A stretch of 64,000 bases of DNA, taken from Progne subis subis (lineage: Eukaryota; Chordata; Aves; Passeriformes; Hirundinidae). The stretch is from NCBI GenBank assembly GCA_022316685.1, contig JAKJHU010000067.1, positions 2,924,501 through 2,988,500 of the forward strand. Direction: 5' to 3'. Made by a program: the position numbers and the translations under genes. The notes below the pieces were generated by a model. The model saw only the letters and a program-made list of their open reading frames with translations, was not told where the DNA came from and searched no databases. Positions 37,714 to 49,959 of this stretch are shown here, in pieces; the stretch's first letter is position 1, and each line of letters opens with the position of its first letter.

Positions 37714-38403
37714 AACAGAATCAGTTGATTCATAGCAGCAAAAGTCTATGACTATTTGCATGCATTCACTACAGATATTTTTTATATAAAAGCTGTTTCT
37801 TAATGATTATTCTTTCTGGTCCCCCAGGATATCACTCATAAGAGGTCCTAACTAAAGGGAAAAAAACCCCAAAATCATAAACTGCCCCAAACAAACAAAA
37901 CAAAATCATTACTTCTTGTCTAGTTAGGCTAGATACTCATGATAATCTCACTTGCCTAGCAGTAAGTACATTAATGAAAAAAATAATAGTTGTTGTAGAT
38001 TAAACAGCAGGCTATTAAAAATACAGAGATAGAAAGCTGTATTAAATAGTACCATAAATCTTTTGCAGAGCTTTAAAGATGTACTTATTACTCAGTTAGA
38101 GTTACTTTCAGATATAGCAATGGACACTCATAAGCGGGTGTTTGCTAACTGTTGGCTCCCAGAAGCATCTCAATTCACACGTTTAGATCTCTTAACCATA
38201 AATTCCTTTTTCATATATTTGGAAAATTGCTAAAATAAGCTATCAGCTATTAATAGTCTCATGCTGTGAAAATAGCTTTCCTAAAATATTTCTACTTTCT
38301 AGTCCCAAACATTTTGTCCCTATAATGTTTCTAAGGTCATATTAGCCTTTGTTACTGACCCCTATATAAAGAGTATCTTCACAACTGTAGAGACATTCAT
38401 CTT
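37714..38403. other. Unique sequence with an A/C-rich tract
   Basis: An A-rich stretch with CCCC and CAAAC interruptions lies at about 37855-37905. Nothing else is recognised. Confidence 0.55.
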
Positions 38404-38820
38404 GCTCTATGGAGACAGGCTGAGACAGCAGGGATTATTCAGGCTGGAGAGCAGAAGGTTCTGGGGAGACCTTAGAGAAGACTTTCAGTACCTAAAGGGG
38501 GCTAAAAGAGAACTGTAGAGAGATTTTCACAAGATCATGTAGTGATAGGACAAGTAATAATGGCTTTACACTGAAAGAGGGCAGATTTATGTTAGCTATT
38601 AGGAACAGATTCTTTACTGTGAGGGTAAGGGGTGCTGGAACAGGTTGTTCAGACAAATTGTGGGTGCCCCATCCCTGGAACTGCTCAAGGTGAGGTTGCA
38701 TAGGTCTTTGAATAACCTGGTCTAGTGGAAGGTGTCCCTGCCAGTGTCAAGGGGGTTGGAACTAGACGATTTTAAGGTCCCCTCCAATCCAGGCCGTTCT
38801 ATGATTCCATGATTCTATTA
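38404..38820 (+). mobile_element. CR1 LINE 3' end, complete to tail
   Basis: The best-preserved CR1 piece in the window. It runs from GGAGACAGGCTGAGACAGC through TTCAGGCTGGAGAGCAGAAGG, GGACAAGTAATAATGGC, TTCTTTACTGTGAGGG, GGTGCTGGAACAGGTTGTTC, CCCCATCCCTGGAACTG and GGTCTAGTGGAAGGTGTCCC. It ends in the octamer-type tail TTCTATGATTCCATGATTCT. It is 5'-truncated, as expected for incomplete reverse transcription. No coding capacity remains. Confidence 0.97.
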
Positions 38821-39515
38821 TTCATCTGCTAAGAAAGCCCAAAAAGAGACTAAATTTCCATAACAGTGTCAGTAACCAATGCTGGGATATTTTGCTGTTT
38901 AAGACTTAAAAAATTGTGTTAATGTGCTAGTGAAATAAGAGCTTAAATACCTCTTATTTTATTATTATCTCATATTGTAATTTAATTCAACAAAATATTG
39001 TACACACTTCCTTATTTAACTGAGTAGTGGGCCATCCTCTATCACTTCTTTTTAATTTCACATAAGTGTAGAGGAACTCACGGAAATTGCTCATTTTCGG
39101 TGCACAGCAAGCTCTGTAAAGGATAAGAATTGATGTTGTTGTTGTGCCAGTCAAAGCTAAAAGCTTTTTTTGAATGAGTACTCAAATCAAGCTGATACTA
39201 AATGTCACTTCTTTCCTATCTCATGGCTGAAAGTGTTATAAATTTTAAGTACAGTTATTAGGAAAAAAGGCTGTGTGCATTTTGGAGGAACTACCTATGG
39301 TTAAATAACAAAAATTGAAGAATAAAAAGCAAAAGCAGAAGAATTTAATAATTTTAATTTCATTATGAAAAACAAAATTATTACAGTACAAAATGCAGTA
39401 GTTACAACACACTGAGATAAGAAATTACCTTTTTGTGCAAAGTATAATATGCACTAACTTTTCCAGAGAATAAAAATGTTCTATGACAAAATTCTGATTT
39501 CATTTAAGGGTGCCT
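38821..39515. other. A+T-rich unique sequence, no gene seen
   Basis: No feature is recognised here. Confidence 0.6.
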
Positions 39516-39587
39516 CAAAAAACCAAAACAAACAAACAAACAAACAAACCCCACAAATAAAACAATAACAAAAACTCACCACCACCA
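39516..39587 (+). repeat. A/C-rich (CAAA)n tract
   Basis: Five or more CAAA units flanked by CCAAAA and CCCCAC variants. It abuts the perfect hairpin at 39588. Confidence 0.9.
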
Positions 39588-39625
39588 ACTAGTATCAAGT
39601 GACAGGTATGTCACTTGATACTAGT
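39588..39625. repeat. Perfect hairpin, 17-bp arms and 4-base loop
   Basis: ACTAGTATCAAGTGACA (39588-39604) is followed by the loop GGTA and the exact reverse complement of the first arm (39609-39625). No mismatch occurs in the arms. A perfect match of this length with so short a loop is very unlikely by chance in 64 kb. Confidence 0.97.
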
Positions 39626-42391
39626 AACAGTCTTGGCTTTAAAATTCTATTTCTCTGGGTAAAATGGAATAAAGATAGATTGTTATGTTTTATAGCTATG
39701 TGTGTTTACCAATATTGCAAAAGCATATTAGACAGAGTAAAAATGTATTTAAAGATTTGTTCAAGATAACTGCCAGCAGTAAAAGATCTCCAAGTAGAAC
39801 CAGAGTTCAGTAGCTCTGCAGATGTCTTAATGGCTGGGATACAAATTTGAGCTAGGAATAAGGACATAAACATTTTGGCTAAACAGTTTTAGAAAAACAG
39901 GATAGGGAGGTATTATGTCAATTCATTTTTCAATCAATTTTATTTTGAAAATCTCCCTGCAAATACTATCTCACCTGAGGCAGGAGGCAGAATTATCTTG
40001 TAAAGAGGCAGAGACTGAGTTATATTGGGTCAAAACCATCCTGAGTCTTAGTTCTATGACCCTGTTACATGGAAAGGAATTCATTTAGTCACACTAGAAT
40101 CTTTGAAATTTAATAAAAATATGCACATCCACAAGCCAGTTAATTTAATATATTTTCTCTCTATCGGCTGTAAAGGGGTAGACTCAAATTTGCACATAGA
40201 CTTGTAACATTTCAAAATCTAACTTGGGCAAAGGGATCACATCAACCATTTCTATCACACACAGTCATAGAAAGCAGAGACAATTACTTTAAACATAACC
40301 AGATAAAGAAGTGTGTGGCATTTACCAAGCTAGGACTCCACTGGATTTTATTCAAGGAGCAACAAACTGTCACACTTATTTATATATATATAGATAGATA
40401 GATATTTATTTAATAGTTTATGTTATAAAAGAGGCTATGTGCAATATATAATGCATACATAAAACAGTAAACATGTACATATATGCACAATGTGAAAATG
40501 CAGGCCAAAATTAAGCAATTTTCTGAGAAGCCCAAGCAAAAGGAAAATATTTGCTTCTTGTTAAATATTCTCCTTCTAAATCTTCTGTGAGCATTTACAT
40601 CTGTTAAGACAGAAAATAAACAAGGGATACCAAATACAGAAATCCAAAATCTCAGATTTATGTGTCATGCTAGTAAAGTATTCATGCAGTGCACTGTTAT
40701 ATACACATTTGGAAACAATGCATTGTTACTTGAGCCAAATAGAAATATATTGAAACCCAGAGCATAAATCTGAATTTTAAAGACCGTCAAGTTAAACCTA
40801 TTAAGTCAACATTGGACAAAGAAGGAAATTACTCATTTTCCAAAGAAACTTTGCATATATAAACACAAGAAAACAAATTTAAATTGGCATAGAAAATTTC
40901 TTTGTTTCATGCTTAACTTCTCTTTACTATTACTATTGCTTAATTTAAATTTTGTGCAATACATGGCACTTACAAAACAGCTCAAGGGATTTGTATTTAA
41001 AGTTTCATTGCTTTGAACTCTTTTTAGTAATAAAGGATTTTTGCATGGTTTTTAATGCACATAGATAATGAAATTCTAAATACCTCTACTAAGCTGGAGA
41101 TGCAAATTCAGGCAATGAACCCAGTCCTGCAATTAAACCACGCTGAAAAGTGTAAGGGACTCTGACATGCAAATGAGCTTAGTCACCACTCCTAGGTCCA
41201 AGTAGAGAATTGGAATAAATCAATATGTTTTATTTTGAATATGTACCCGTTTTCAAATCAAACCAGAGATACCTGAGTCATTAAAATATATATGAGCCAG
41301 AAGGCAGTTTCTCTTGTGGATACTCCCCCTAAAAATTTTTTAGCTTTATTTTGCATGTGACATAATAGCCAAGCTTATTGTATGAGACTAGTTTAGGAAA
41401 GCTGAACATAAAAGAAGCAAGAAAAGCAAAAGTCAGGTGTGAAAACTAAGACTATAAATTCAAAATATGACTGCAATAATAATGCAGAGATAAATCATTC
41501 TTTCTGATTCAGCTGGTTATAACTACTATATGCAATCTCCAAGAATCTCTGTCAGAAGAATGGAAATAAAAAAAGTGAAGCTGTGTTCTCATATGCCCCC
41601 ACAAGTGTTTCTGAGAAGTGTTGAAAATTTCCCCTTGATCTTGATGCTTTGGTAGCTTAATTGCTCTTTATTTGGCCGGGCTGAGCAACTGGCAAAGGGA
41701 ATTCATGTCACAAAGGACTGTGCTCAGTGCACAGCACTCTAATATCTGATTATGAACTTCATCTTATCTAACTGTAACTACTTAAAAAATCAGTGTCTAG
41801 GGTAAAGCACATATTGAGGCCTCTTTGGAGACAACACAGAGGAACAAGAACTTCTGAAACCTAATAGTGTCCCAAAAAAGATAAGTTTAAGACTCTTACC
41901 TCTCCTCATTGTTTAAAAGAGAGCACAAAGAACTAACTTAGACAACTACCTTATGCATGGCAAAGGTTGGATTAATCACCTTATTAAGGAGAAATACCTT
42001 TCAGAGAACATCTGGCACCAGAGCTCCCTTCTCTTTTTCAATTACGTGGAGTATTTCTGCCACAACCTGTCAGATATCATGCTTGTGGCCAACCAAGTTA
42101 ACTGATATTATAAATGGCTGAGTATACATTGCCATCTTTGAGTGAAATTTAGTCATAATTGGAAACAAGGAAAGAGAGCAGAAAATAAGAATTGATGGAT
42201 AAGAAAAGTGAATGTCATTAAGATCAATTGTGATTCAAGGACAACAATATTAGAAACTCTTTTCTCAGTAGTTTCAGAGAAACACGTGTGTTTCCCAGTG
42301 CTAAAAGAGATATTTCCCATTGTGAGTTATATCAGTTGGTTTCATCCCTTCAGTTCTTAAACTCTGCTGCAAAGTTCTCCATTTTGTCCAT
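39626..42391. other. A+T-rich unique sequence with a TA/GATA microsatellite
   Basis: A short TATA/GATA array lies at about 40379-40412. No gene or repeat family is recognised in the rest. Confidence 0.6.
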
Positions 42392-42444
42392 TTGCATTTA
42401 TACAATACAAATTTTACAAAACATATTGTGGATGTTATAGGGTA

Positions 42445-42577
42445 CACTAACACTAGTCCTCAGAATAATCAGAATAACACTGATGCAGAAGGAAAGCGTG
42501 CTGCACTAGCAATAATTCATGCCTGTGTAATGCATAAAAAGCGCTACACTGGAGATGATTGCACTCTGCTGGACTGA
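42445..42577 (+). other. Open stretch with CpGs after an acceptor-like site
   Basis: After CACTAGTCCTCAG (AG at about 42460-42461 within this region) an open frame reads NNQNNTDAEGKRAALAIIHA and then CVMHKKRYTGDDCTLLD before a TGA at 42575-42577. Two CpGs (AAGCGTG and AAGCGCT) occur in a CpG-poor setting and the composition is protein-like. The frame is open upstream to 42392. I do not recognise the peptide. The acceptor lacks a strong pyrimidine tract. Chance is a real alternative. Confidence 0.2.
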
Positions 42578-44078
42578 ATAATAGTTATGCAGCATCCAAG
42601 TCAAAAGGGAGTATAAGGACTTCTGATGCAATCACTACCACATCACACTTCTCGTACTGGAGCTGCCATTTAGAACATTATAGTCATGATTTGGATATAG
42701 GTAGATCTTCACTATGGAGGTACAAATGTTGTTCCACAGACTTATCAATTTTTATCCTTTTACTGTGAGTCTGATGATGCCAGAGCTAAAAAGTTCAATA
42801 AAATATCAATAAAATGTATTTTGAAAAAAGACAAATTAAAAATATTTATTCTTTCAGCTGACTGCATTTGCTTTTTTTATTATTATTTTGAAAGAATTTA
42901 ATTTTTTTTCTGAATATTTCAAATTTATAATTTTGATGTCAGTACCTGTTTCCTTTTATTGGTTTGGTTTTTAAAAGGATCCTGACTCATCTTGGCAAAT
43001 CCTAGAATTCAGGATCCTAGCTAGGACCATACAGCAAATATTAAATACATTATTTCCAACTCAAATAAATAAGCTGGCGACTGAAGAGCAGCTTACTTTG
43101 TTTATTAAAAAAAAAAAAAAAAATCCTAGTAGACAAATAATCTGATATCCAGATTAAAAAAACATTTGTTCACACTGGTTATTGCCTGTTTGAGCATACT
43201 GTGGGTACACCAAAATAAAAGACAGGGTCATTTGTAGCTTAGCTCAAAGTGTTTCCCGAAGGGAAACTGTAGCTTCTCTGCACAGTGGGAAATGTCATCT
43301 GAGGAGAGCACACTGTTCAAATGGTTAAGAATGGTACTGGATTTACATATCCATACCCCTACATGTCCAAACAGAAAGATCACCACTGCAAGCCCTATGT
43401 GTGCAACCACAGAACTGCTGCCTCTCCTTAAAATATAATGAGTTGATTTTCAGGTAACCAGAAAGACAAAGTGAGTGTCTCATGTCTCTAAATCATTCCA
43501 TGAGTAAAGTGAACAGACAGACGCAAACTAGGCATGTACTATTTTTTCCTGCTGTTTCAAACTCAGACTAATTATCTGGACAAGGATATAATTTTTTTTG
43601 AAAGGATGTCTGCTCCACAAGGATATGGTTCATATAAATATCATCTTACTGCCCTTCATGCTTCCCTGTCTTCTCCCCCCAGAATGTCCCAGCCTCCCAT
43701 TTCAGGCATCTGAGAATGCTTCAGGGAGATCTGCTGACAATTTGGGGACACACAAACAAGGAACTAGCATAGCACAGATATTTTTTATATCATAATGTGC
43801 AAAAAAAAAAAACATTTTAGCTCATGACCTGCAAGAAACAGAAAGTACCAGAACCCCAGCTTCTTAAGATAAATTAAGGAGGAAAAAAAAAAAAACATTT
43901 TAAATCCAATATTTACCTATTAGAAGTGGTGGTAAATAAGAAAAAAAAAAATAGCCATTACACTTTAAATGTCTACCTTTTCCAATATATGACAGTAAAA
44001 AGGCAAAATTTTTTTCACTCTTGTAAAAATTGTAATGTCCATATTGTAGTTAAATCATCATGCTCTCTTTTTTCTTTT
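42578..44078. other. A+T-rich unique sequence with A runs
   Basis: No gene is recognised. A runs lie near 43108-43123, 43800, 43880 and 43940. A 12-bp palindrome TCCTAGCTAGGA lies near 43015. Confidence 0.55.
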
Positions 44079-44105
44079 CTCCTTAATCTCCTTAATCTCC
44101 TTAAT
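44079..44105 (+). repeat. Three exact copies of CTCCTTAAT
   Basis: A 9-base unit is repeated three times head to tail, directly after a short pyrimidine tract. Confidence 0.92.
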
Positions 44106-47100
44106 CTGGACTCACACCTTGGAAATAACACTCGATCGATTAGCTATTGCAGTATACTTTGAAGGCTGTGGTAAGTGTCCCTCTGAATTAAGTTCCTGTG
44201 GTTCTTTAAAGATAAACAATGGTCTAAAAAACAGTGGATAAATCTGAAAGCATGTTTTCTGGCTTGAGATGACAGAGCTCTCTTTTTACTTCACGCAGTA
44301 AGCATGGACCCAGTGGGCAGAGATCTGAATTCTTGTTTTGCCATCTATTTCTTTGTAAATAAATTTGTTAAGTGGGATGTATACCTGCTTACTTTGGACA
44401 TATTAGCTCAGCATGTTTCTATTAAAAATACTGTAATCAGGGTAGGTATCATTAGAACAGACACTAGAGACGAGGTACTCAGGATTGGGTGGTGCTAAGT
44501 TCCCTTTATCCACGCTTTTACAAGAGATTGCTTTCTACTACTATTTCTAAAAGCTGTTATGCAAATATCATGTATCTGATGCCTGTCCTCAGTGATCACT
44601 GCATTAGTCCAAAACACCCTTTAAAATTCAACATTAGCTCTTCCAGGCTACAACAGCTGGGTACCTTTCAAATTAATCCAGCAGAGTAGCAAAGCTGCAG
44701 TGCTTATGTTCAAGGCAGGTACTAAGTTTAAAAGCAATTTCACAGATGAAAGACAAGTTATCAACTGCATTACAGCCACACTGGCCTATTTTCTTCGGAA
44801 ATTATCTACCATATTTTAAAGAATAACGATAAAGTGGAAATCTACAAGGCCCTCTGACTCTGCAACTAACTTCACATGTGGCTACTGAAAGTCATCAAAT
44901 AATGCACTGTACCCGTGTCAAGAAACTGAATGACAATGACCCTTTATTGTGCCTTGTTGAGCTGAGCTGATTGAAAAAGTGACTAACTCACGCTTCAAAT
45001 GGTGTGGGAGATAATGTTACTCTCCAGAGCATCTGTAAGAAAGTTACTGTTGTTAAGTACATCTTCAAAATACATGACCTGCTTACTGAGTTTGTGTGCA
45101 ACTCAGGTAAATGTTTTCATTAACTTTTCAGTTCTTCCAAGCCCTAGAGGAAACGTGCCTCAGCTTTTGTGATTCAAGATGTGCATTTCTAGTAGCAGCA
45201 GGAGACAAGCAATACAATATCTGACTCCAGTAGCCAGTGTCATAAGACACTTGACTGGATTTCTCATCCTTCTTTCTACTCAAATTAAAGTGCAGATAGT
45301 GACATGAAGAACTGGCACTACTTTATGTGTTGACTTCATTTTATCTAAGTTAAAACTTCATGCAAAATCTGTGGAAAATACTGGTGTTTGTTCATACAAA
45401 ACAGCAGTTATTACACTTAAAACATATTTAGACCAGTACAACACAGGCTGTCATGTACAAAATTTGGCTTAGGAGAAGTAGTTGCAAAATGAAGGACTCC
45501 TTGATATTTATTCATCAAAGCTACTTTTGCTACATTAGGGGAAAAAAAATGCTGTGCACTTACATGCAAAGAATGAAATTCTTCAATTTGCAAGCACGTT
45601 AGTGAAGTTTTTGAGGGAACAGTGTTGTTATTGGTTATTTTGTGGCTATGTTTGTAAGGTAGGAAAAACTGAATAAGTAAAATAAGACATTAAGCAAATT
45701 ATCAATGCAGAAACCTTCATTGAATTTGGAAAAGCAAACAATAGCTGCTGGAGGGTACAGTCCAGCTTATGTATGTGACTGAAGACCTCTGAATGAGCAC
45801 AGATGGTCTCAAGGTACTCATCAAAAATATCTGATATTTCCAATTATAGTTAATAGTTTTCTCAGATTCCTGCCTCTAAGACAAGAAGAAAAGGCTATTT
45901 AGGTGATATTGAAAAAGTGATTTTTATGCTATACAATCCCTTTTCCAGGAGGAAAAAAAAACCTTTCCAAGTTCTTCCATAACTATAATATAAAATATTT
46001 AAAAGTAAATACAAAATCGATCTGCTTGCTTAGTGTGGAAGCAATACTTATCTCTGCATTTCTATGTTATCAACTCAAATTGACCTACACAATATATTAC
46101 CAAATTGTAAAATGTTAATAAGTCTCATTAGGTCAGCAGGTGCTCATGAAACTGCCCACCCTCTCATTTGACTTTGAATCTCTTCTCCCCACAAATAAAG
46201 GGTCATAAAATGCATCACTGGACTTGCAAAAATGGACTTCTGCTAGAAACTCCTTATGATGGCTGCACTAAACGTGCCTCTGATTTCTTCTAACATGTCC
46301 ATTTTCCTCTGCTGTTTCTCATGTAGATTTTCCCTGACTTTTTGTCTTCCTTGTGTTCTCTTTATATTTTTTTTTCACCAAAAGATTCCATCAAACTGGT
46401 TCAGTCACCTCCCTTCAAAGGCATTTTCTGCACTTTAACTTATTATTGAAATGATATTAACTCATGTCACCCAGCATCAACATCATCTATTAAGAGAAAA
46501 ACACCATGCAGAGATTGTTAATTTTGGGTTGAGAATTAGTAGCATTTGTATTGGGAGGAAAAAAAAAAAAAAAATCTTAAACACACACAAATACTCAAGT
46601 AGGGAACACAATGGAACTGAAAGGCCATGAAAGCCCAGAGCTTCATGAATAATTAAGTATTTTGACTCTAACCTTGGATTGTTTGCATTACGTGTAAACA
46701 TTGTTTTCTAAACTTTTTATGAAGTTCAGAAATTTCATAAAACAAAGCTGTTTAATTAGTAATAGCTTCACACAGTGAACTGTCAAGTAATGTACCTAAG
46801 AACCAGAATTTTCAGCTTACACAGCAACATAAACCACTCTACTTTGTCTTTGAAAGACAGAGCTCTAATAGCTATTCAGGAGCACTCTGCCCAGGAGGAA
46901 CTTTTGCAGTCAGGCAGCCATTATACAGGTAAGCACAACTGTAATTTGAAAGGGTAAACTTGTTTTCACAATACTAGACTAGATTTTTCTAGTTGCTGTG
47001 AGAAAGCCATTGTCTGTTAGATGTCTGGTGTTGGGATTTGTTGTTATTCTGAGAATTCTAAAATAAGGAAGACCTTAATGCTGGAATAAAAAGAAGAGTG

Positions 47101-48158
47101 TTCCTCACCACCTTTCTTTTGTTCAGTAATGGGCAAAATCCGGATTATTGTGTATAAGCATTTTAAATTAATTTGCTTAAGTTGCACCGATTAAGTCTGC
47201 TTCAAACCCAACTGACTTTTAAACAGCATAGAATGAAGAAAGATAACTATTAATTGCCTTTTATAATGTTCAAAAATCTGGGGGTGTGGAGTTTGGATTC
47301 AAATCTCATATGATCTTCACTTCAGGCTTGCTTTGAAAACCAGAATACTTAATTTAATGCTTTCTTCCTTATACATAATGTATTTTAAAAATAATTTTCT
47401 GTTTGTTTGAAAGGAGAAGGGTTGGGGTTTTTTTCCCCCAAAGGGAAACATTTCTCAGCCGTATCCAAACAGATCTGTAAGAAACCCCATAACAAAAAGT
47501 GAGCTTCATATCTCTTTGACAAAACTCATAATGCTACCTGAAAGAGCCATACATCAGTCTCACTCTGCAGATGATGAAATGGGTCTGTGAAAACAGAAGA
47601 CACCGATGTGAATAACTGGAAACCCTTATGTGATCTGCAATAGCTCTACTCATGTCAATAATTAAATCAATATGTGGTTTCATGTCAAGGAAGAACTTAA
47701 TATGCACTCTCTTGACTATCTGCTCCTGATCCTAACTGTGGTTAACTGCTTGTGGAAGTGCTGTTTCTGAAGTAATTCTGCAGCACTATTTGATATTTAA
47801 GCTTCCAAAATCAAATTTGGAACCTCTATTTCACAGTGAGGTTTTCTTTATGCACATTTCAAGAATTACTTTTTTCTGCTGTTTGGTCTCCATAAACCAT
47901 CTCATTTGCTATTATTTCTTTCTTCTCTGTTCCCTGTTAATTCTGTTCTTATCATTTTAATATGATTTTGTTCTCTATCAAAGAATTGCCACTGCAGCTT
48001 ACATGATGATCAAATGGGCTGGATGATCTAATTCATCTTTATCATCTTTCCTTACTTAAAAGCATAAATCACATCTTCACTCATAAACATGTTCAGATCT
48101 CCAGCTAGAGGTTATAGAATTAGCCTAGGAGATACTAAGTTCCTTAGTGTATTTCTCA
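44106..48158. other. A+T-rich unique sequence, no gene seen
   Basis: No repeat family, RNA gene or exon is recognised in 4 kb. A 15-base A run lies near 46559. Confidence 0.6.
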
Positions 48159-48285
48159 GGGGGTTTTTTGGTGTTTTTTGTTTGTTTGTTTGTTTGTTTT
48201 GTTGGTTTTTTGTTTGTTTGTTGGTTGGTTGGTTTTTGGTTTTTTGTGGGGTTTTTTTTTTGTTTGTTTGTTTGTTTGTTTTTTC
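48159..48285 (+). repeat. G/T-rich low-complexity (TTTG)n tract
   Basis: TTTG units alternate with TTGG and T runs. Both long plus-strand frames through it (48089-48441) are C/F/V/L-rich artefacts of composition. Confidence 0.93.
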
Positions 48286-49874
48286 CTTTCTGAAAGGTTT
48301 CTGTCTGCTACCAGCAATTTAGTAATAACCTCCTCTCTTGTTTATTCAGGAAGAACACTGAGCAAAAACTCTAAGCAGACTGTACATGGCAAAAAAAAAA
48401 ACTTTTTAGATGGGCTATTTCTGCAAGGAAGAAACTCTTAATGAAAGGTGCAATTACATGCATTTTCTCACATTGCATACTGGAGTCTCAGAGATATGGG
48501 TTTTTTTCACCATAAAACCCAAACTAGATAACATAATTGGTCTAAAATGACAAGCTCCTGTCTAGAGATAAGAAGGATTAGTTCTGTTCTCAGTTCTGCC
48601 TCTAACTGTATCTTACTTTCTTCCCTGTATGAACTGATGAGAATGTTTAAAGTTTTTCATAGTTCTCTTTGACATCTAAGAAAGGAGACATGTAAATGTC
48701 AATTTTATATTTAACTGCCTATATATCTTCCCAATAACACAGCTGTGTTGTCAAAAGAGTATTCTGGAGGCAGCCACAGACAAAGGAAAAAAGTGAGGAG
48801 AAAGATTCACTTTATTCCATGAATCTTGAAATATAGTTAGAGCAGAGATGGGGGCAGAGGATTATAGAGGGACTACTGTCTGTGAGGGATAAAACCATAA
48901 ATATTTTCCCTATATATATTATGTTTTCAAAAGGGAAATAATGTGGAATAAATTTATGTAAATTTTATTGATAGCTAAAACATATCAGGAGGTGTCTCCT
49001 AAGATACAGCTTAAAACATATTTCTGATACAGTTCTCACTGACCTAAAGAGTTTTCTTTCCTTTGTAAACAGAAATACCTTGAAACAGCTAGGTGTTTGT
49101 TTGTTTGTTTGTTTTGCTTTCAAATGTAACTCCCCAGTGTATATACTTACTTTAGAAGATCTTGTATGCCTGTGAATTTGATTTTTCCTGTTTTTTCATC
49201 TGAATGAATAAAACCCCTTCCTTCCACCTGCAAACTTTTTCTTTCCTCTGTTATCAGACAACTGCAGCTATAACAGCCACAGCTGTTTCTTTCTGTGCCA
49301 TTATCAGAATGCAAGAAGTCTCTCAAAAGAACTTAACTTTCTCTTCCTTTCATGGCTATTTATTTGCCACACAGCCTGTGAGTTAATACAAGGTAGGATT
49401 TAATTTGGCTTGCTAGGTTAGGGCTGCCCTATTTGAACAAAAGATCTTAAGACATTAGGCAGCAAGGCTGGATTCACCTTGCTGCCTTCTCCTTAAAACT
49501 CACCTCAGAGAGACAAATGAAATAGTGGCATAAATACAGAGTTCTGCAGATGGCCAGGCAAATAACAGGAGAGAAGAAACAGAGTCAGGGCTTCATCTGA
49601 CCCCTGGGGAGTCCTTGAAGACTGCAGAAGCATATTGTCCACCTCTTGCTGTAGGAAACACAGCAGTGAGGCTTTATAGACACAGCATCAGTTCCAGCAC
49701 GTCAATATTAATGACATTTTGAGTCAGGAGTGAAACCCAGCTGACACAGACCAACCCTCCTTATTGACTAGGGAATATTTTTTACAACTAACTCTCATTT
49801 AGGATTCATCAGTGCTGGCTTTCCTACTTTATAGCCAGGAGGTGATAAAGCTACAAATGAGACCTCCAGTAAAA
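48286..49874. other. Unique sequence, no gene seen
   Basis: A short (GTTT)n array lies at about 49090-49115. Nothing else is recognised. Confidence 0.55.
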
Positions 49875-49959
49875 ACATAAAAAACATAAAAACCATAAAA
49901 AAACATTAAAAAAAAAAAAAAAAAGGCAAACAAAGGAAAACAAACAAACCAACAAAAAG
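49875..49959 (+). repeat. A-rich tract with ACATAAA and CAAAC units
   Basis: ACATAAAAA units lead into an A run, then CAAACAAAGG-type units. It is the plus-strand A/C counterpart of the G/T tracts. Confidence 0.88.

Noticed and set aside
37543..37761. Minus-strand open frame of L/Y/S repeats
   Set aside because: It is the translation of the compound microsatellite.
38492..38701. Minus-strand open frame of 69 codons
   Set aside because: It is antisense to the CR1 3' end and has no coding role.
48089..48441. Two plus-strand open frames
   Set aside because: Same G/T low-complexity artefact.
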